A stretch of 64,000 nucleotides of DNA from Crotalaria pallida (taxonomy: Eukaryota > Streptophyta > Magnoliopsida > Fabales > Fabaceae). Under the pieces are notes generated by a model. That model was not told the DNA's origin. It worked only from the letters and a program-made list of their open reading frames with translations, and did not search any database. Below, in pieces: positions 1-11,092 of the stretch (its first letter is position 1; the number at the start of each line of letters is the position of its first letter). Both the position numbers and the translations under genes were made by a program. The stretch lies in contig CM075656.1 in the NCBI GenBank assembly GCA_037953625.1, positions 62,205,001 through 62,269,000 of the forward strand, written 5' to 3'.

Positions 1-151
1 CATTAGAATGATCCTAAACATTGCTTGGTACCCCAAGGGACGGAGAGGGTGTAACATGAGTCCTTGGAGGTTCTAACAAGTGTAGAATGGTTATGAGAGT
101 ATTCTAAAGTCTTAGAATGGTCTAGGAATGTGTATTTTGACATATAAGAAC
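1..151 (+). repeat. Reference monomer used for numbering (class T1, 151 bp)
   Basis: I use this first complete copy as the numbering frame. Position 1 is the c of cattagaatg. Landmarks are TAGAATG at 4-10, 83-89 and 113-119; the CTTGG/CCAAG dyad at 24-37; the CpG at 41-42; CCTTGG at 62-67; GGTTCT at 69-74; the ATTCTAA/TTAGAAT dyad at 101-118; and the class-specific linker at about 129-151. GC is 59 of 151 bases. This copy carries the ggacggag form and the unusual aaagtcttag form at 107-116, shared with copies near 1,962, 4,075, 7,180 and 16,235. The start is arbitrary, since a tandem array has no natural first base. Confidence 0.9.
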
Positions 152-302
152 CATTTGAACAATCCAAAACATTGCTTGGTACCCCAAGGGACGTAGAGGG
201 TGTAGCATGAGTCCTTGGAGGTTCTAACAAGTGTATAATGGTTATGAGAGTATTCTAAAGGCTTAGAATGGTCTAGGAATGTGTATAAGGACTTATAAGA
301 AC
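152..302 (+). repeat. Example of monomer class T2 (catttgaacaatcc)
   Basis: T2 starts with catttgaacaatccaaaac and is almost always preceded by a monomer ending aaagacttag...gtgtattttgacatataag (the first copy has aaagtcttag). This tight coupling means T2 and its left neighbour travel as a dimer. In the left part of the window the preceding bases are often agaactattt; in the right part they are agaaccattt. Only around this dimer do the minus-strand frames stay open for about 228 bp, which produces a recurrent spurious 70-76-codon frame. Confidence 0.85.
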
Positions 303-453
303 CGTTAGAATGATCCTAATCATTGCTTGGTACCCCAAGGGACGTAGAGGGTGTAGCATGAGTCCTTGGAGGTTCTAACAAGTGTAGAATGGTTATGAGA
401 GTATTCTAAAGGCATAGAATGGTCTAGGAATGTGTATTAGGACTTATAAGAAC
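303..453 (+). repeat. Example of monomer class T3 (cctaatcattgc)
   Basis: T3 has cctaatcattgcttgg at its start and usually follows the linker gtgtataaggacttataag. This copy begins with an unusual cgttagaatg where nearly all others have cattagaatg. The matching copy 1,961 bp downstream (near 2,264) has the ordinary base, so the change is private to this copy. T3 is abundant throughout the window. Confidence 0.85.
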
Positions 454-604
454 CATTAGTATGATCCTAAACAATTCTTGGTACCCCAAGGGACGTAGAG
501 GGTGTAGCATGAGTCCTTGGAGGTTCCAACAAGTGTAGAATGGTTATGAGAGTATTCTATAGGCTTAGAATGGTCTAGGAATGTGTATAAGGACTTATAA
601 GAAC
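454..604 (+). repeat. Example of monomer class T4 (cattagtatg, acaattcttgg)
   Basis: T4 starts cattagtatgatcc (or cattactatgatcc in 4.8-19 kb and related blocks), has acaattcttgg instead of acattgcttgg, and usually carries gacgcag at the CpG. The monomer before it usually has aaaggcatagaat, which breaks one pair of the ATTCTAA/TTAGAAT dyad. The linker between them is gtgtattaggacttataag. Together these mark a second recurrent dimer, T3 followed by T4. Confidence 0.82.
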
Positions 605-3600
605 CATTAGAATGATCCTAATCATTGCTTGGTACCCCAAGGGACGCAGAGGGTGTAGCATGAGTCCTTGGAGGTTCTAACAAGTGTAGAATGGTTAAGA
701 GAATATTCTAAAGGCTTAGAATGGTCTAGGAATGTGTATTAGGACTTAGAAGAACCATTAGAATGATCCTAAACATTGCTTGGTACCCCAAGGGACGTAG
801 AGGGTGTAACATGAGTCCTTGGAGGTTCTAACAAGTGTAGAATGGTTATGAGAGTATTCTAAAGACTTAGAATGGTCTAGGAATGTGTATTTTGACATAT
901 AAGAACTATTTGAACAATCCAAAACATTCCTTGGTACCCCAAGGGACGTAGAGGGTGTAGCATGAGTCCTTGGAGGTTCTAACAAGTGTAGAATGGTTAT
1001 GAGAGTATTCTAAAGGCTTAGAATGGTCTAGGAATGTGATTAGGACTTAGAAGAACCATTAGAATGATCCTAAACATTGCTTGGTACCCCAAGGGACGTA
1101 GAGGGTGTAGCATGAGTCCTTGGAGGTTCTAACAAGTGTAGAATGGTTATGAGAGTATTCTAAAGGCTTAGAATGGTCTAGGAATGTGTATAAGGACTTA
1201 TAAGAACCATTAGAATGATCCTAATCATTGCTTGGTACCCCAAGGGACGTAGAGGGTGTAACATGAGTCCTTGGAGGTTCTAACAAGTGTAGAATGGTTA
1301 TGAGAGTATTCTAAAGGCATAGAATGGTCTAGGAATGTGTATTAGGACTTATAAGAACCATTAGTATGATCCTAAACAATTCTTGGTACCCCAAGGGACG
1401 CAGAGGGTGTAGCATGAGTCCTTGGAGGTTCTAACAAGTGTAGAATGGTTATGAGAGTATTCTAAAGACTTAGAATGGTCTAGGAATGTGTATTTTGACA
1501 TATAAGAACTATTTGAACAATCCAAAACATTGCTTGGTACCCCAAGGGACGTAGAGGGTGTAGCATGAGTCCTTGGAGGTTCTAACAAGTGTAGAATGGT
1601 TATGAGAGTATTCTAAAGGCTTAGAATGGTCTAGGAATGTGTATAAGGACTTATAAGAACCATTAGAATGATCCTAATCATTGCTTGGTACCCCAAGGGA
1701 CGTAGAGGGTGTAACATGAGTCCTTGGAGGTTCTAACAAGTGTAGAATGGTTATGAGAGTATTCTAAAGGCTTAGAATGGTCTAGGAATGTGTATTAGGA
1801 CTTAGAAGAACCATTAGAATGATCCTAATCATTGCTTGGTACCCCAAGGGACGTAGAGGGTGTAACATGAGTCCTTGGAGGTTCTAACAAGTGTAGAATG
1901 GTTATGAGAGTATTCTAAAGGCTTAGAATGGTCTAGGAATGTGATTAGGACTTAGAAGAACCATTAGAATGATCCTAAACATTGCTTGGTACCCCAAGGG
2001 ACGGAGAGGGTGTAACATGAGTCCTTGGAGGTTCTAACAAGTGTAGAATGGTTATGAGAGTATTCTAAAGTCTTAGAATGGTCTAGGAATGTGTATTTTG
2101 ACATATAAGAACCATTTGAACAATCCAAAACATTGCTTGGTACCCCAAGGGACGTAGAGGGTGTAGCATGAGTCCTTGGAGGTTCTAACAAGTGTATAAT
2201 GGTTATGAGAGTATTCTAAAGGCTTAGAATGGTCTAGGAATGTGTATAAGGACTTATAAGAACCATTAGAATGATCCTAATCATTGCTTGGTACCCCAAG
2301 GGACGTAGAGGGTGTAGCATGAGTCCTTGGAGGTTCTAACAAGTGTAGAATAGTTATGAGAGTATTCTAAAGGCATAGAATGGTCTAGGAATGTGTATTA
2401 GGACTTATAAGAACCATTAGTATGATCCTAAACAATTCTTGGTACCCCAAGAGACGTAGAGGGTGTAGCATGAGTCCTTGGAGGTTCCAACAAGTGTAGA
2501 ATGGTTATGAGAGTATTCTATAGGCTTAGAATGGTCTAGGAATGTGTATAAGGACTTATAAGAACCATTAGAATGATCCTAATCATTGCTTGGTACCCCA
2601 AGGGACGCAGAGGGTGTAGCATGAGTCCTTGGAGGTTCTAACAAGTGTAGAATGGTTAAGAGAATATTCTAAAGGCTTAGAATGGTCTAGGAATGTGTAT
2701 TAGGACTTAGAAGAACCATTAGAATGATCCTAAACATTGCTTGGTACCCCAAGGGACGTAGAGGGTGTAACATGAGTCCTTGGAGGTTCTAACAAGTGTA
2801 GAATGGTTATGAGAGTATTCTAAAGACTTAGAATGGTCTAGGAATGTGTATTTTGACATATAAGAACTATTTGAACAATCCAAAACATTCCTTGGTACCC
2901 CAAGGGACGTAGAGGGTGTAGCATGAGTCCTTGGAGGTTCTAACAAGTGTAGAATGGTTATGAGAGTATTCTAAAGGCTTAGAATGGTCTAGGAATGTGA
3001 TTAGGACTTAGAAGAACCATTAGAATGATCCTAAACATTGCTTGGTACCCCAAGGGACGTAGAGGGTGTAGCATGAGTCCTTGGAGGTTCTAACAAGTGT
3101 AGAATGGTTATGAGAGTATTCTAAAGGCTTAGAATGGTCTAGGAATGTGTATAAGGACTTATAAGAACCATTAGAATGATCCTAATCATTGCTTGGTACC
3201 CCAAGGGACGTAGAGGGTGTAACATGAGTCCTTGGAGGTTCTAACAAGTGTAGAATGGTTATGAGAGTATTCTAAAGGCATAGAATGGTCTAGGAATGTG
3301 TATTAGGACTTATAAGAACCATTAGTATGATCCTAAACAATTCTTGGTACCCCAAGGGACGCAGAGGGTGTAGCATGAGTCCTTGGAGGTTCTAACAAGT
3401 GTAGAATGGTTATGAGAGTATTCTAAAGGCTTAGAATGGTCTAGGAATGTGTATAAGGACTCATAAGAACCATTAGAATGATCCTAATCATTGCTTGGTA
3501 CCCCAAGGGACGCAGAGGGTGTAGCATGAGTCCTTGGAGGTTCTAACAAGTGTAGAATGGTTAAGAGAATATTCTAAAGGCTTAGAATGGTCTAGGAATG

Positions 3601-5128
3601 TGTATTAGGACTTAGAAGAACCATTAGAATGATCCTAAACATTGCTTGGTACCCCAAGGGACTTAGAGGGTGTAACATGAGTCCTTGGAGGTTCTAACAA
3701 GTGTAGAATGGTTATGAGAGTATTCTAAAGACTTAGAATGGTCTAGGAATGTGTATTTTGACATATATGAACTATTTGAACAATCCAAAACATTGCTTGG
3801 TACCCCAAGGGACGTAGAGGGTGTAGCATGAGTCCTTGGAGGTTCTAACAAGTGTAGAATGGTTATGAGAGTATTCTAAAGGCTTAGAATGGTCTAGGAA
3901 TGTGATTAGGACTTAGAAGAACCATTAGAATGATCCTAAACATTGCTTGGTACCCCAAGGGATGGAGAGGGTGTAACATGAGTCCTTGGAGGTTCTAACA
4001 AGTGTAGAATGGTTATGAGAGTATTCTAAAGGCTTAGAATGGTCTAGGAATGTGATTAGGACTTAGAAGAACCATTAGTATGATCCTAAATATTGCTTGG
4101 TACCCCAAGGGACGGAGAGGGTGTAACATGAGTCCTTGGAGGTTCTAACAAGTGTAGAATGGTTATGAGAGTATTCTAAAGTCTTAGAATGGTCTAGGAA
4201 TGTGTATTTTGACATATAAGAACCATTTGAACAATCCAAAACATTGCTTGGTACCCCAAGGGACGTAGAGGGTGTAGCATGAGTCCTTGGAGGTTCTAAC
4301 AAGTGTATAATGGTTATGAGAGTATTCTAAAGGCTTAGAATGGTCTAGGAATGTGTATAAGGACTTATAAGAACCATTAGAATGATCCTAATCATTGCTT
4401 GGTACCCCAAGGGACGTAAAGGGTGTAGCATGAGTCCTTGGAGGTTCTAACAAGTGTAGAATGGTTATGAGAGTATTCTAAAGGCTTAGAATGGTCTAGG
4501 AATGTGATTAGGACTTAGAAGAACCATTAGAATGATCCTAATCATTGCTTGGTACCCCAAGGGACGTAGAGGGTGTAGCATGAGTCCTTGGAGGTTCTAA
4601 CAAGTGTAGAATGGTTATGAGAGTATTCTAAAGGCTTAGAATGGTCTAGGAATGTGTATAAGGACTTATAAGAACCATTAGAATGATCCTAATCATTGCT
4701 TGGTACCCCAAGGGACGTAGAGGGTGTAACATGAGTCCTTGGAGGTTCTAACAAGTGTAGAATGGTTATGAGAGTATTCTAAAGGCATAGAATGGTCTAG
4801 GAATGTGTATTAGGACTTATAAGAACCATTACTATGATCCTAAACAATTCTTGGTACCCCAAGGGACGTAGAGGGTGTAGCATGAGTCCTTGGAGGTTCT
4901 AACAAGTGTAGAATGGTTATGAGAGTATTCTAAAGGCTTAGAATGGTCTAGGAATGTGTATAAGGACTTATAAGAACCATTAGAATGATCCTAATCATTG
5001 CTTGGTACCCCAAGGGACGCAGAGGGTGTAGCATGAGTCCTTGGAGGTTCTAACAAGTGTAGAACGGTTAAGAGAATATTCTAAAGGCTTAGAATGGTCT
5101 AGGAATGTGTATTAGGACTTAGAAGAAC

Positions 5129-5370
5129 CATTAGAATGATCCTAAACATTGCTTGGTACCCCAAGGGACGTAGAGGGTGTAACATGAGTCCTTGGAGGTT
5201 CTAACAAGTGTAGAATGGTTATGAGAGTATTCTAAAGACTTAGAATGGTCTAGGGTACCCCAAGGGATGTAGAGGGTGTAGCATGAGTCCTTGGAGGTTC
5301 TAAGAATGGTTATGAGAGTATTCTAAAGGCTTAGAATGGTCTAGGAATGTGTATAAGGACTTATAAGAAC
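5129..5370 (+). repeat. Two monomers shortened by 52-bp and 8-bp deletions
   Basis: Two monomers occupy 242 bp instead of 302. At 5,254/5,255 tctagg is joined directly to gtacccc, removing about 52 bp: the whole linker and the first 27 bases of the next monomer. Both flanks end in gg (ctagg and cttgg), so a short-homology join is likely. About 50 bp on, ggttctaagaatgg (5,297-5,309) lacks 8 bp of the usual ggttctaacaagtgtagaatgg. The junction monomer also has gatgtag at the CpG. This is the largest break in the periodicity that I found. Confidence 0.92.
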
Positions 5371-6274
5371 CATTAGAATGATCCTAATCATTGCTTGGTA
5401 CCCCAAGGGACGTAGAGGGTGTAACATGAGTCCTTGGAGGTTCTAACAAGTGTAGAATGGTTATGAGAGTATTCTAAAGGCATAGAATGGTCTAGGAATG
5501 TGTATTAGGACTTATAAGAACCATTAGTATGATCCTAAACAATTCTTGGTACCCCAAGGGACGCAGAGGGTGTAGCATGAGTCCTTGGAGGTTCTAACAA
5601 GTGTAGAATGGTTATGAGAGTATTCTAAAGGCTTAGAATGGTCTAGGAATGTGTATAAGGACTTATAAGAACCATTAGAATGATCCAAAACATTGCTTGG
5701 TACCCCAAGGGACGTAGAGGGTGTAGCATGAGTCCTTGGAGGTTCTAACAAGTGTAGAATGGTTATGAGAGTATTCTAAAGGCTTAGAATGGTCTAGGAA
5801 TGTGATTAGGACTTAGAAGAACCATTAGAATGATCCTAAACATTGCTTGGTACCCCAAGGGACGGAGAGGGTGTAACATGAGTCCTTGGAGGTTCTAACA
5901 AGTGTAGAATGGTTATGAGAGTATTCTAAAGACTTAGAATGGTCTAGGAATGTGTATTTTGACATATAAGAACCATTTGAACAATCCAAAACATTGCTTG
6001 GTACCCCAAGGGACGTAGAGGGTGTAGCATGAGTCCTTGGAGGTTCTAACAAGTGTAGAATGGTTATGAGAGTATTCTAAAGGCTTAGAATGGTCTAGGA
6101 ATGTGATTAGGACTTAGAAGAACCATTAGAATGATCCAAAACTTTGCTTGGTACCCCAAGGGACGGAGAGGGTGTAACATGAGTCCTTGGAGGTTCTAAC
6201 AAGTGTACAATGGTTATGAGAGTATTCTAAAGGCTTAGAATGGTCTAGGAATGTGTATTAGGACTTAGAAGAAC

Positions 6275-8085
6275 CATTAGAATGATCCTAATCATTGCTT
6301 GGTACCCCAAGGGACGTAGAGGGTGTAGCATGAGTCCTTGGAGGTTCTAACAAGTGTAGAATGGTTATGAGAGTATTCTAAAGACTTAGAATGGTCTAGG
6401 AATGTGTATTTTGACATATAAGAACTATTTGAACAATCCAAAACATTGCTTGGTACCCCAAGGGACGTAGAGGGTGTAGCATGAGTCCTTGGAGGTTCTA
6501 ACAAGTGTAGAATGGTTATGAGAGTATTCTAAAGGCTTAGAATGGTCTAGGAATGTGTATAAGGACTTATAAGAACCATTAGAATGATCCTAATCATTGC
6601 TTGGTACCCCAAGGGACGTAGAGGGTGTAACATGAGTCCTTGGAGGTTCTAACAAGTGTAGAATGGTTATGAGAGTATTCTAAAGACTTAGAATGGTCTA
6701 GGAATGTGTATTTTGACATATAAGAACTATTTGAACAATCCAAAACATTGCTTGGTACCCCAAGGGACGTAGAGGGTGTAGCATGAGTCCTTGGAGGTTC
6801 TAACAAGTGTAGAATGGTTATGAGAGTATTCTAAAGGCTTAGAATGGTCTAGGAATGTGTATAAGGACTTATAAGAACCATTAGAATGATCCTAATCATT
6901 GCTTGGTACCCCAAGGGACGTAGAGGGTGTAACATGAGTCCTTGGAGGTTCTAACAAGTGTAGAATGGTTATGAGAGTATTCTAAAGGCTTAGAATGGTC
7001 TAGGAATGTGATTAGGACTTAGAAGAACCATTAGAATGATCCTAAACATTGCTTGGTACCCCAAGGGACGGAGAGGGTGTAACATGAGTCCTTGGAGGTT
7101 CTAACAAGTGTAGAATGGTTATGAGAGTATTCTAAAGGCTTAGAATGGTCTAGGAATGTGATTATGACTTAGAAGAACCATTAGTATGATCCTAAACATT
7201 GCTTGGTACCCCAAGGGACGGAGAGGGTGTAACATGAGTCCTTGGAGGTTCTAACAAGTGTAGAATGGTTGTGAGAGTATTCTAAAGTCTTAGAATGGTC
7301 TAGGAATGTGTATTTTGACATATAAGAACCATTTGAACAATCCAAAACATTGCTTGGTACCCCAAGGGACGTAGAGGGTGTAGCATGAGTCCTTGGAGGT
7401 TCTAACAAGTGTATAATGGTTATGAGAGTATTCTAAAGGCTTAGAATGGTCTAGGAATGTGTATAAGGACTTATAAGAACCATTAGAATGATCCTAATCA
7501 TTGCTTGGTACCCCAAGGGACGTAGAGGGTGTAGCATGAGTCCTTGGAGGTTCTAACAAGTGTAGAATGGTTATGAGAGTATTCTAAAGACTTAGAATGG
7601 TCTAGGAATGTGTATTTTGACATATAAGAACTATTTGAACAATCCAAAACATTGCTTGGTACCCCAAGGGACGTAGAGGGTGTAGCATGAGTCCTTGGAG
7701 GTTCTAACAAGTGTAGAATGGTTATGAGAGTATTCTAAAGGCTTAGAATGGTCTAGGAATGTGTATAAGGACTTATAAGAACCATTAGAATGATCCTAAT
7801 CATTGCTTGGTACCCCAAGGGACGTAGAGGGTGTAGCATGAGTCCTTGGAGGTTCTAACAAGTGTAGAATGGTTATGAGAGTATTCTAAAGACTTAGAAT
7901 GGTCTAGGAATGTGTATTTTGACATATAAGAACTATTTGAACAATCCAAAACATTGCTTGGTACCCCAAGGGACGTAGAGGGTGTAGCATGAGTCCTTGG
8001 AGGTTCTAACAAGTGTAGAATGGTTATGAGAGTATTCTAAAGGCTTAGAATGGTCTAGGAATGTGTATTAGGACTTAGAAGAACC
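6275..8085 (+). repeat. HOR: 302-bp T3-T2 dimers, spaced 1,206 bp (8-mer)
   Basis: T3-T2 dimers start at 6,275 and 6,577, then again at 7,481 and 7,783. Each pair is 302 bp apart and the two pairs are 1,206 bp apart, so an 8-monomer unit contains two tandem dimers. The dimers carry the linked aaagacttag, gtgtattttgac and aactatttgaac markers. Similar T3-T2 dimers recur near 12,161, 12,463, 13,368 and 13,821. Confidence 0.8.
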
Positions 8086-10080
8086 ATTAGAATGATCCTA
8101 ATCATTGCTTGGTACCCCAAGGGACGTAGAGGGTGTAACATGAGTCCTTGGAGGTTCTAACAAGTGTATAATGGTTATGAGAGTATTCTAAAGGCTTAGA
8201 ATGGTCTAGGAATGTGTATAAGGACTTATAAGAACCATTAGAATGATCCTAATCATTGCTTGGTACCCCAAGGGACGTAGAGGGTGTAGCATGAGTCCTT
8301 GGAGGTTCTAACAAGTGTAGAATGGTTATGAGAGTATTCTAAAGACTTAGAATGGTCTAGGAATGTGTATTTTGACATATAAGAACTATTTGAACAATCC
8401 AAAACATTGCTTGGTACCCCAAGGGACGTAGAGGGTGTAGCATGAGTCCTTGGAGGTTCTAACAAGTGTAGAATGGTTATGAGAGTATTCTAAAGGCTTA
8501 GAATGGTCTAGGAATGTGTATAAGGACTTATAAGAACCATTAGAATGATCCTAATCATTGCTTGGTACCCCAAGGGACGTAGAGGGTGTAACATGAGTCC
8601 TTGGAGGTTCTAACAAGTGTAGAATGGTTATGAGAGTATTCTAAAGGCTTAGAATGGTCTAGGAATGTGTATTAGGACTTATAAGAACCATTACTATGAT
8701 CCTAAACAATTCTTGGTACCCCAAGGGACGCAGAGGGTGTAGCATGAGTCCTTGGAGGTTTTAACAAGTGTAGAATGGTTATGAAAGTATTCTAAAGGCT
8801 TAGAATGGTCTAGGAATGTGTATAAGGACTTATAAGAACCATTAGAATGATCCTAATCATTGCTTGGTACCCCAAGGGACGCAGAGGGTGTAGCATGAGT
8901 CCTTGGAGGTTCTAACAAGTGTAGAATGGTTAAGAGAATATTCTAAAGGCTTAGAATGGTCTAGGAATGTGTATTTTGACATATAAGAACTATTTGAACA
9001 ATCCAAAACATTGCTTGGTACCCCAAGGGACGGAGAGGGTGTAACATGAGTCCTTGGAGGTTCTAACAAGTGTACAATGGTTATGAGAGTATTCTAAAGG
9101 CTTAGAATGGTCTAGGAATGTGTATTAGGACTTAGAAGAACCATTAGAATGATCCTAATCATTGCTTGGTACCCCAAGGGACGTAGAGGGTGTAACATGA
9201 GTCCTTGGAGGTTCTAACAAGTGTATAATGGTTATGAGAGTATTCTAAAGGCTTAGAATGGTCTAGGAATGTGTATAAGGACTTATAAGAACCATTAGAA
9301 TGATCCTAATCATTGCTTGGTACCCCAAGGGACGTAGAGGGTGTAGCATGAGTCCTTGGAGGTTCTAACAAGTGTAGAATGGTTATGAGAGTATTCTAAA
9401 GACTTAGAATGGTCTAGGAATGTGTATTTTGACATATAAGAACTATTTGAACAATCCAAAACATTGCTTGGTACCCCAAGGGACGTAGAGGGTGTAGCAT
9501 GAGTCCTTGGAGGTTCTAACAAGTGTAGAATGGTTATGAGAGTATTCTAAAGGCTTAGAATGGTCTAGGAATGTGTATAAGGACTTATAAGAACCATTAG
9601 AATGATCCTAATCATTGCTTGGTACCCCAAGGGACGTAGAGGGTGTAACATGAGTCCTTGGAGGTTCTAACAAGTGTAGAATGGTTATGAGAGTATTCTA
9701 AAGGCTTAGAATGGTCTAGGAATGTGTATTAGGACTTATAAGAACCATTACTATGATCCTAAACAATTCTTGGTACCCCAAGGGACGCAGAGGGTGTAGC
9801 ATGAGTCCTTGGAGGTTTTAACAAGTGTAGAATGGTTATGAAAGTATTCTAAAGGCTTAGAATGGTCTAGGAATGTGTATAAGGACTTATAAGAACCATT
9901 AGAATGATCCTAATCATTGCTTGGTACCCCAAGGGACGCAGAGGGTGTAGCATGAGTCCTTGGAGGTTCTAACAAGTGTAGAATGGTTAAGAGAATATTC
10001 TAAAGGCTTAGAATGGTCTAGGAATGTGTATTTTGACATATAAGAACTATTTGAACAATCCAAAACATTGCTTGGTACCC
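8060..10080 (+). repeat. HOR: 7-mer, 1,057-bp unit, ~2 copies
   Basis: From about 8,060 each private variant recurs 1,057 bp later: gtataatgg (8,166 and 9,223), the rare ggttttaacaag with gaaagtatt (about 8,757 and 9,814) and ttaagagaatatt (about 8,930 and 9,987). The match ends near 9,025/10,085, where ggacggag meets ggacgtag. Further copies of the ggttttaacaag monomer near 12,985 and 14,645 show that this unit was later carried elsewhere. Boundaries are accurate to about 50 bp. Confidence 0.83.
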
Positions 10081-11092
10081 CAAGGGACGTAGAGGGTGTA
10101 ACATGAGTCCTTGGAGGTTCTAACAAGTGTATAATGGTTAAGAGAGTATTCTAAAGGCTTAGAATGGTCTAGGAATGTGTATAAGGACTTATAAGAACCA
10201 TTAGAATGATCCTAATCATTGCTTGGTACCCCAAGGGACGTAGAGGGTGTAGCATGAGTCCTTGGAGGTTCTAACAAGTGTAGAATGGTTATGAGAGTAT
10301 TCTAAAGACTTAGAATGGTCTAGGAATGTGTATTTTGACATATAAGAACTATTTGAACAATCCAAAACATTGCTTGGTACCCCAAGGGACGTAGAGGGTG
10401 TAGCATGAGTCCTTGGAGGTTCTAACAAGTGTAGAATGGTTATGAGAGTATTCTAAAGGCTTAGAATGGTCTAGGAATGTGTATTTTGACATATAAGAAC
10501 TATTTGAACAATCCAAAACATTGCTTGGTACCCCAAGGGACGTAGAGGGTGTAACATGAGTCCTTGGAGGTTCTAACAAGTGTAGAATGGTTATGAGAGT
10601 ATTCTAAAGGCTTAGAATAGTCTAGGAATGTGTATAAGGACTTATAAGAACCATTAGAATGATCCTAATCATTGCTTGGTACCCCAAGGGACGTAGAGGG
10701 TGTAACATGAGTCCTTGGAGGTTCTAACAAGTGTAGAATGGTTATGAGAGTATTCTAAAGACTTAGAATGGTCTAGGAATGTGTATTTTGACATATAAGA
10801 ACTATTTGAACAATCCAAAACATTGCTTGGTACCCCAAGGGACGTAGAGGGTGTAGCATGAGTCCTTGGAGGTTCTAACAAGTGTAGAATGGTTATGAGA
10901 GTATTCTAAAGGCTTAGAATGGTCTAGGAATGTGTATAAGGACTTATAAGAACCATTAGAATGATCCTAATCATTGCTTGGTACCCCAAGGGACGTAGAG
11001 GGTGTAACATGAGTCCTTGGAGGTTCTAACAAGTGTAGAATGGTTATGAGAGTATTCTAAAGGCTTAGAATGGTCTAGGAATGTGATTAGGA
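9486..11092 (+). repeat. 1.6-kb block, left copy of a pair 4,830 bp apart
   Basis: About 1.6 kb here matches 14,316-15,922 at a constant offset of 4,830 bp (32 monomers). The match includes the rare taagaatag form (aatagtctagg) near 10,615 and 15,445, and a directly repeated T2 whose frame overlaps the next. One clear difference is gttaagagag at about 10,138 against gttatgagag at about 14,968. The match ends where the left copy has gtgattagg and the right has gtgtattagg. Confidence 0.82.

Larger units (their letters stand above)
1..3425 (+). repeat. HOR: 13-mer, 1,961-bp unit, ~1.75 copies
   Basis: Bases 1-1,961 are repeated from 1,962 with very few differences, such as cgttag against cattag at 303, and tagaatagtt and aagagacg only in the second copy. 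The match covers the ordered series of classes and length variants. It stops near 3,425, where the first copy has aaagacttag and the second has aaaggcttag. Past that point the second copy continues with a 6-monomer stretch resembling 2,560-2,950, displaced by 905 bp. 1,961 bp is 13 monomers including 150-bp forms. Confidence 0.85.

Noticed and set aside
24..37. CTTGGTACCCCAAG as a bacterial-style operator or terminator hairpin
   Set aside because: It occurs in nearly every monomer with no gene nearby and no T-run after it. It is part of the satellite consensus.
3..230. Recurrent minus-strand frame of 70-89 codons, found about 110 times (protein starting MLEPPRTH)
   Set aside because: It is a by-product of the repeat. 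Each copy spans about 1.5 monomers around the T2 dimer, starts at TTG and not ATG, and ends at a stop set by the monomer class. A 151-bp monomer shifts frame each copy, so no frame can continue. No codon-type conservation, promoter or protein domain is visible.
5254..5310. Possible transposon insertion or excision site
   Set aside because: The change is pure loss of satellite bases with short homology. There is no added sequence, target-site duplication or terminal inverted repeat.
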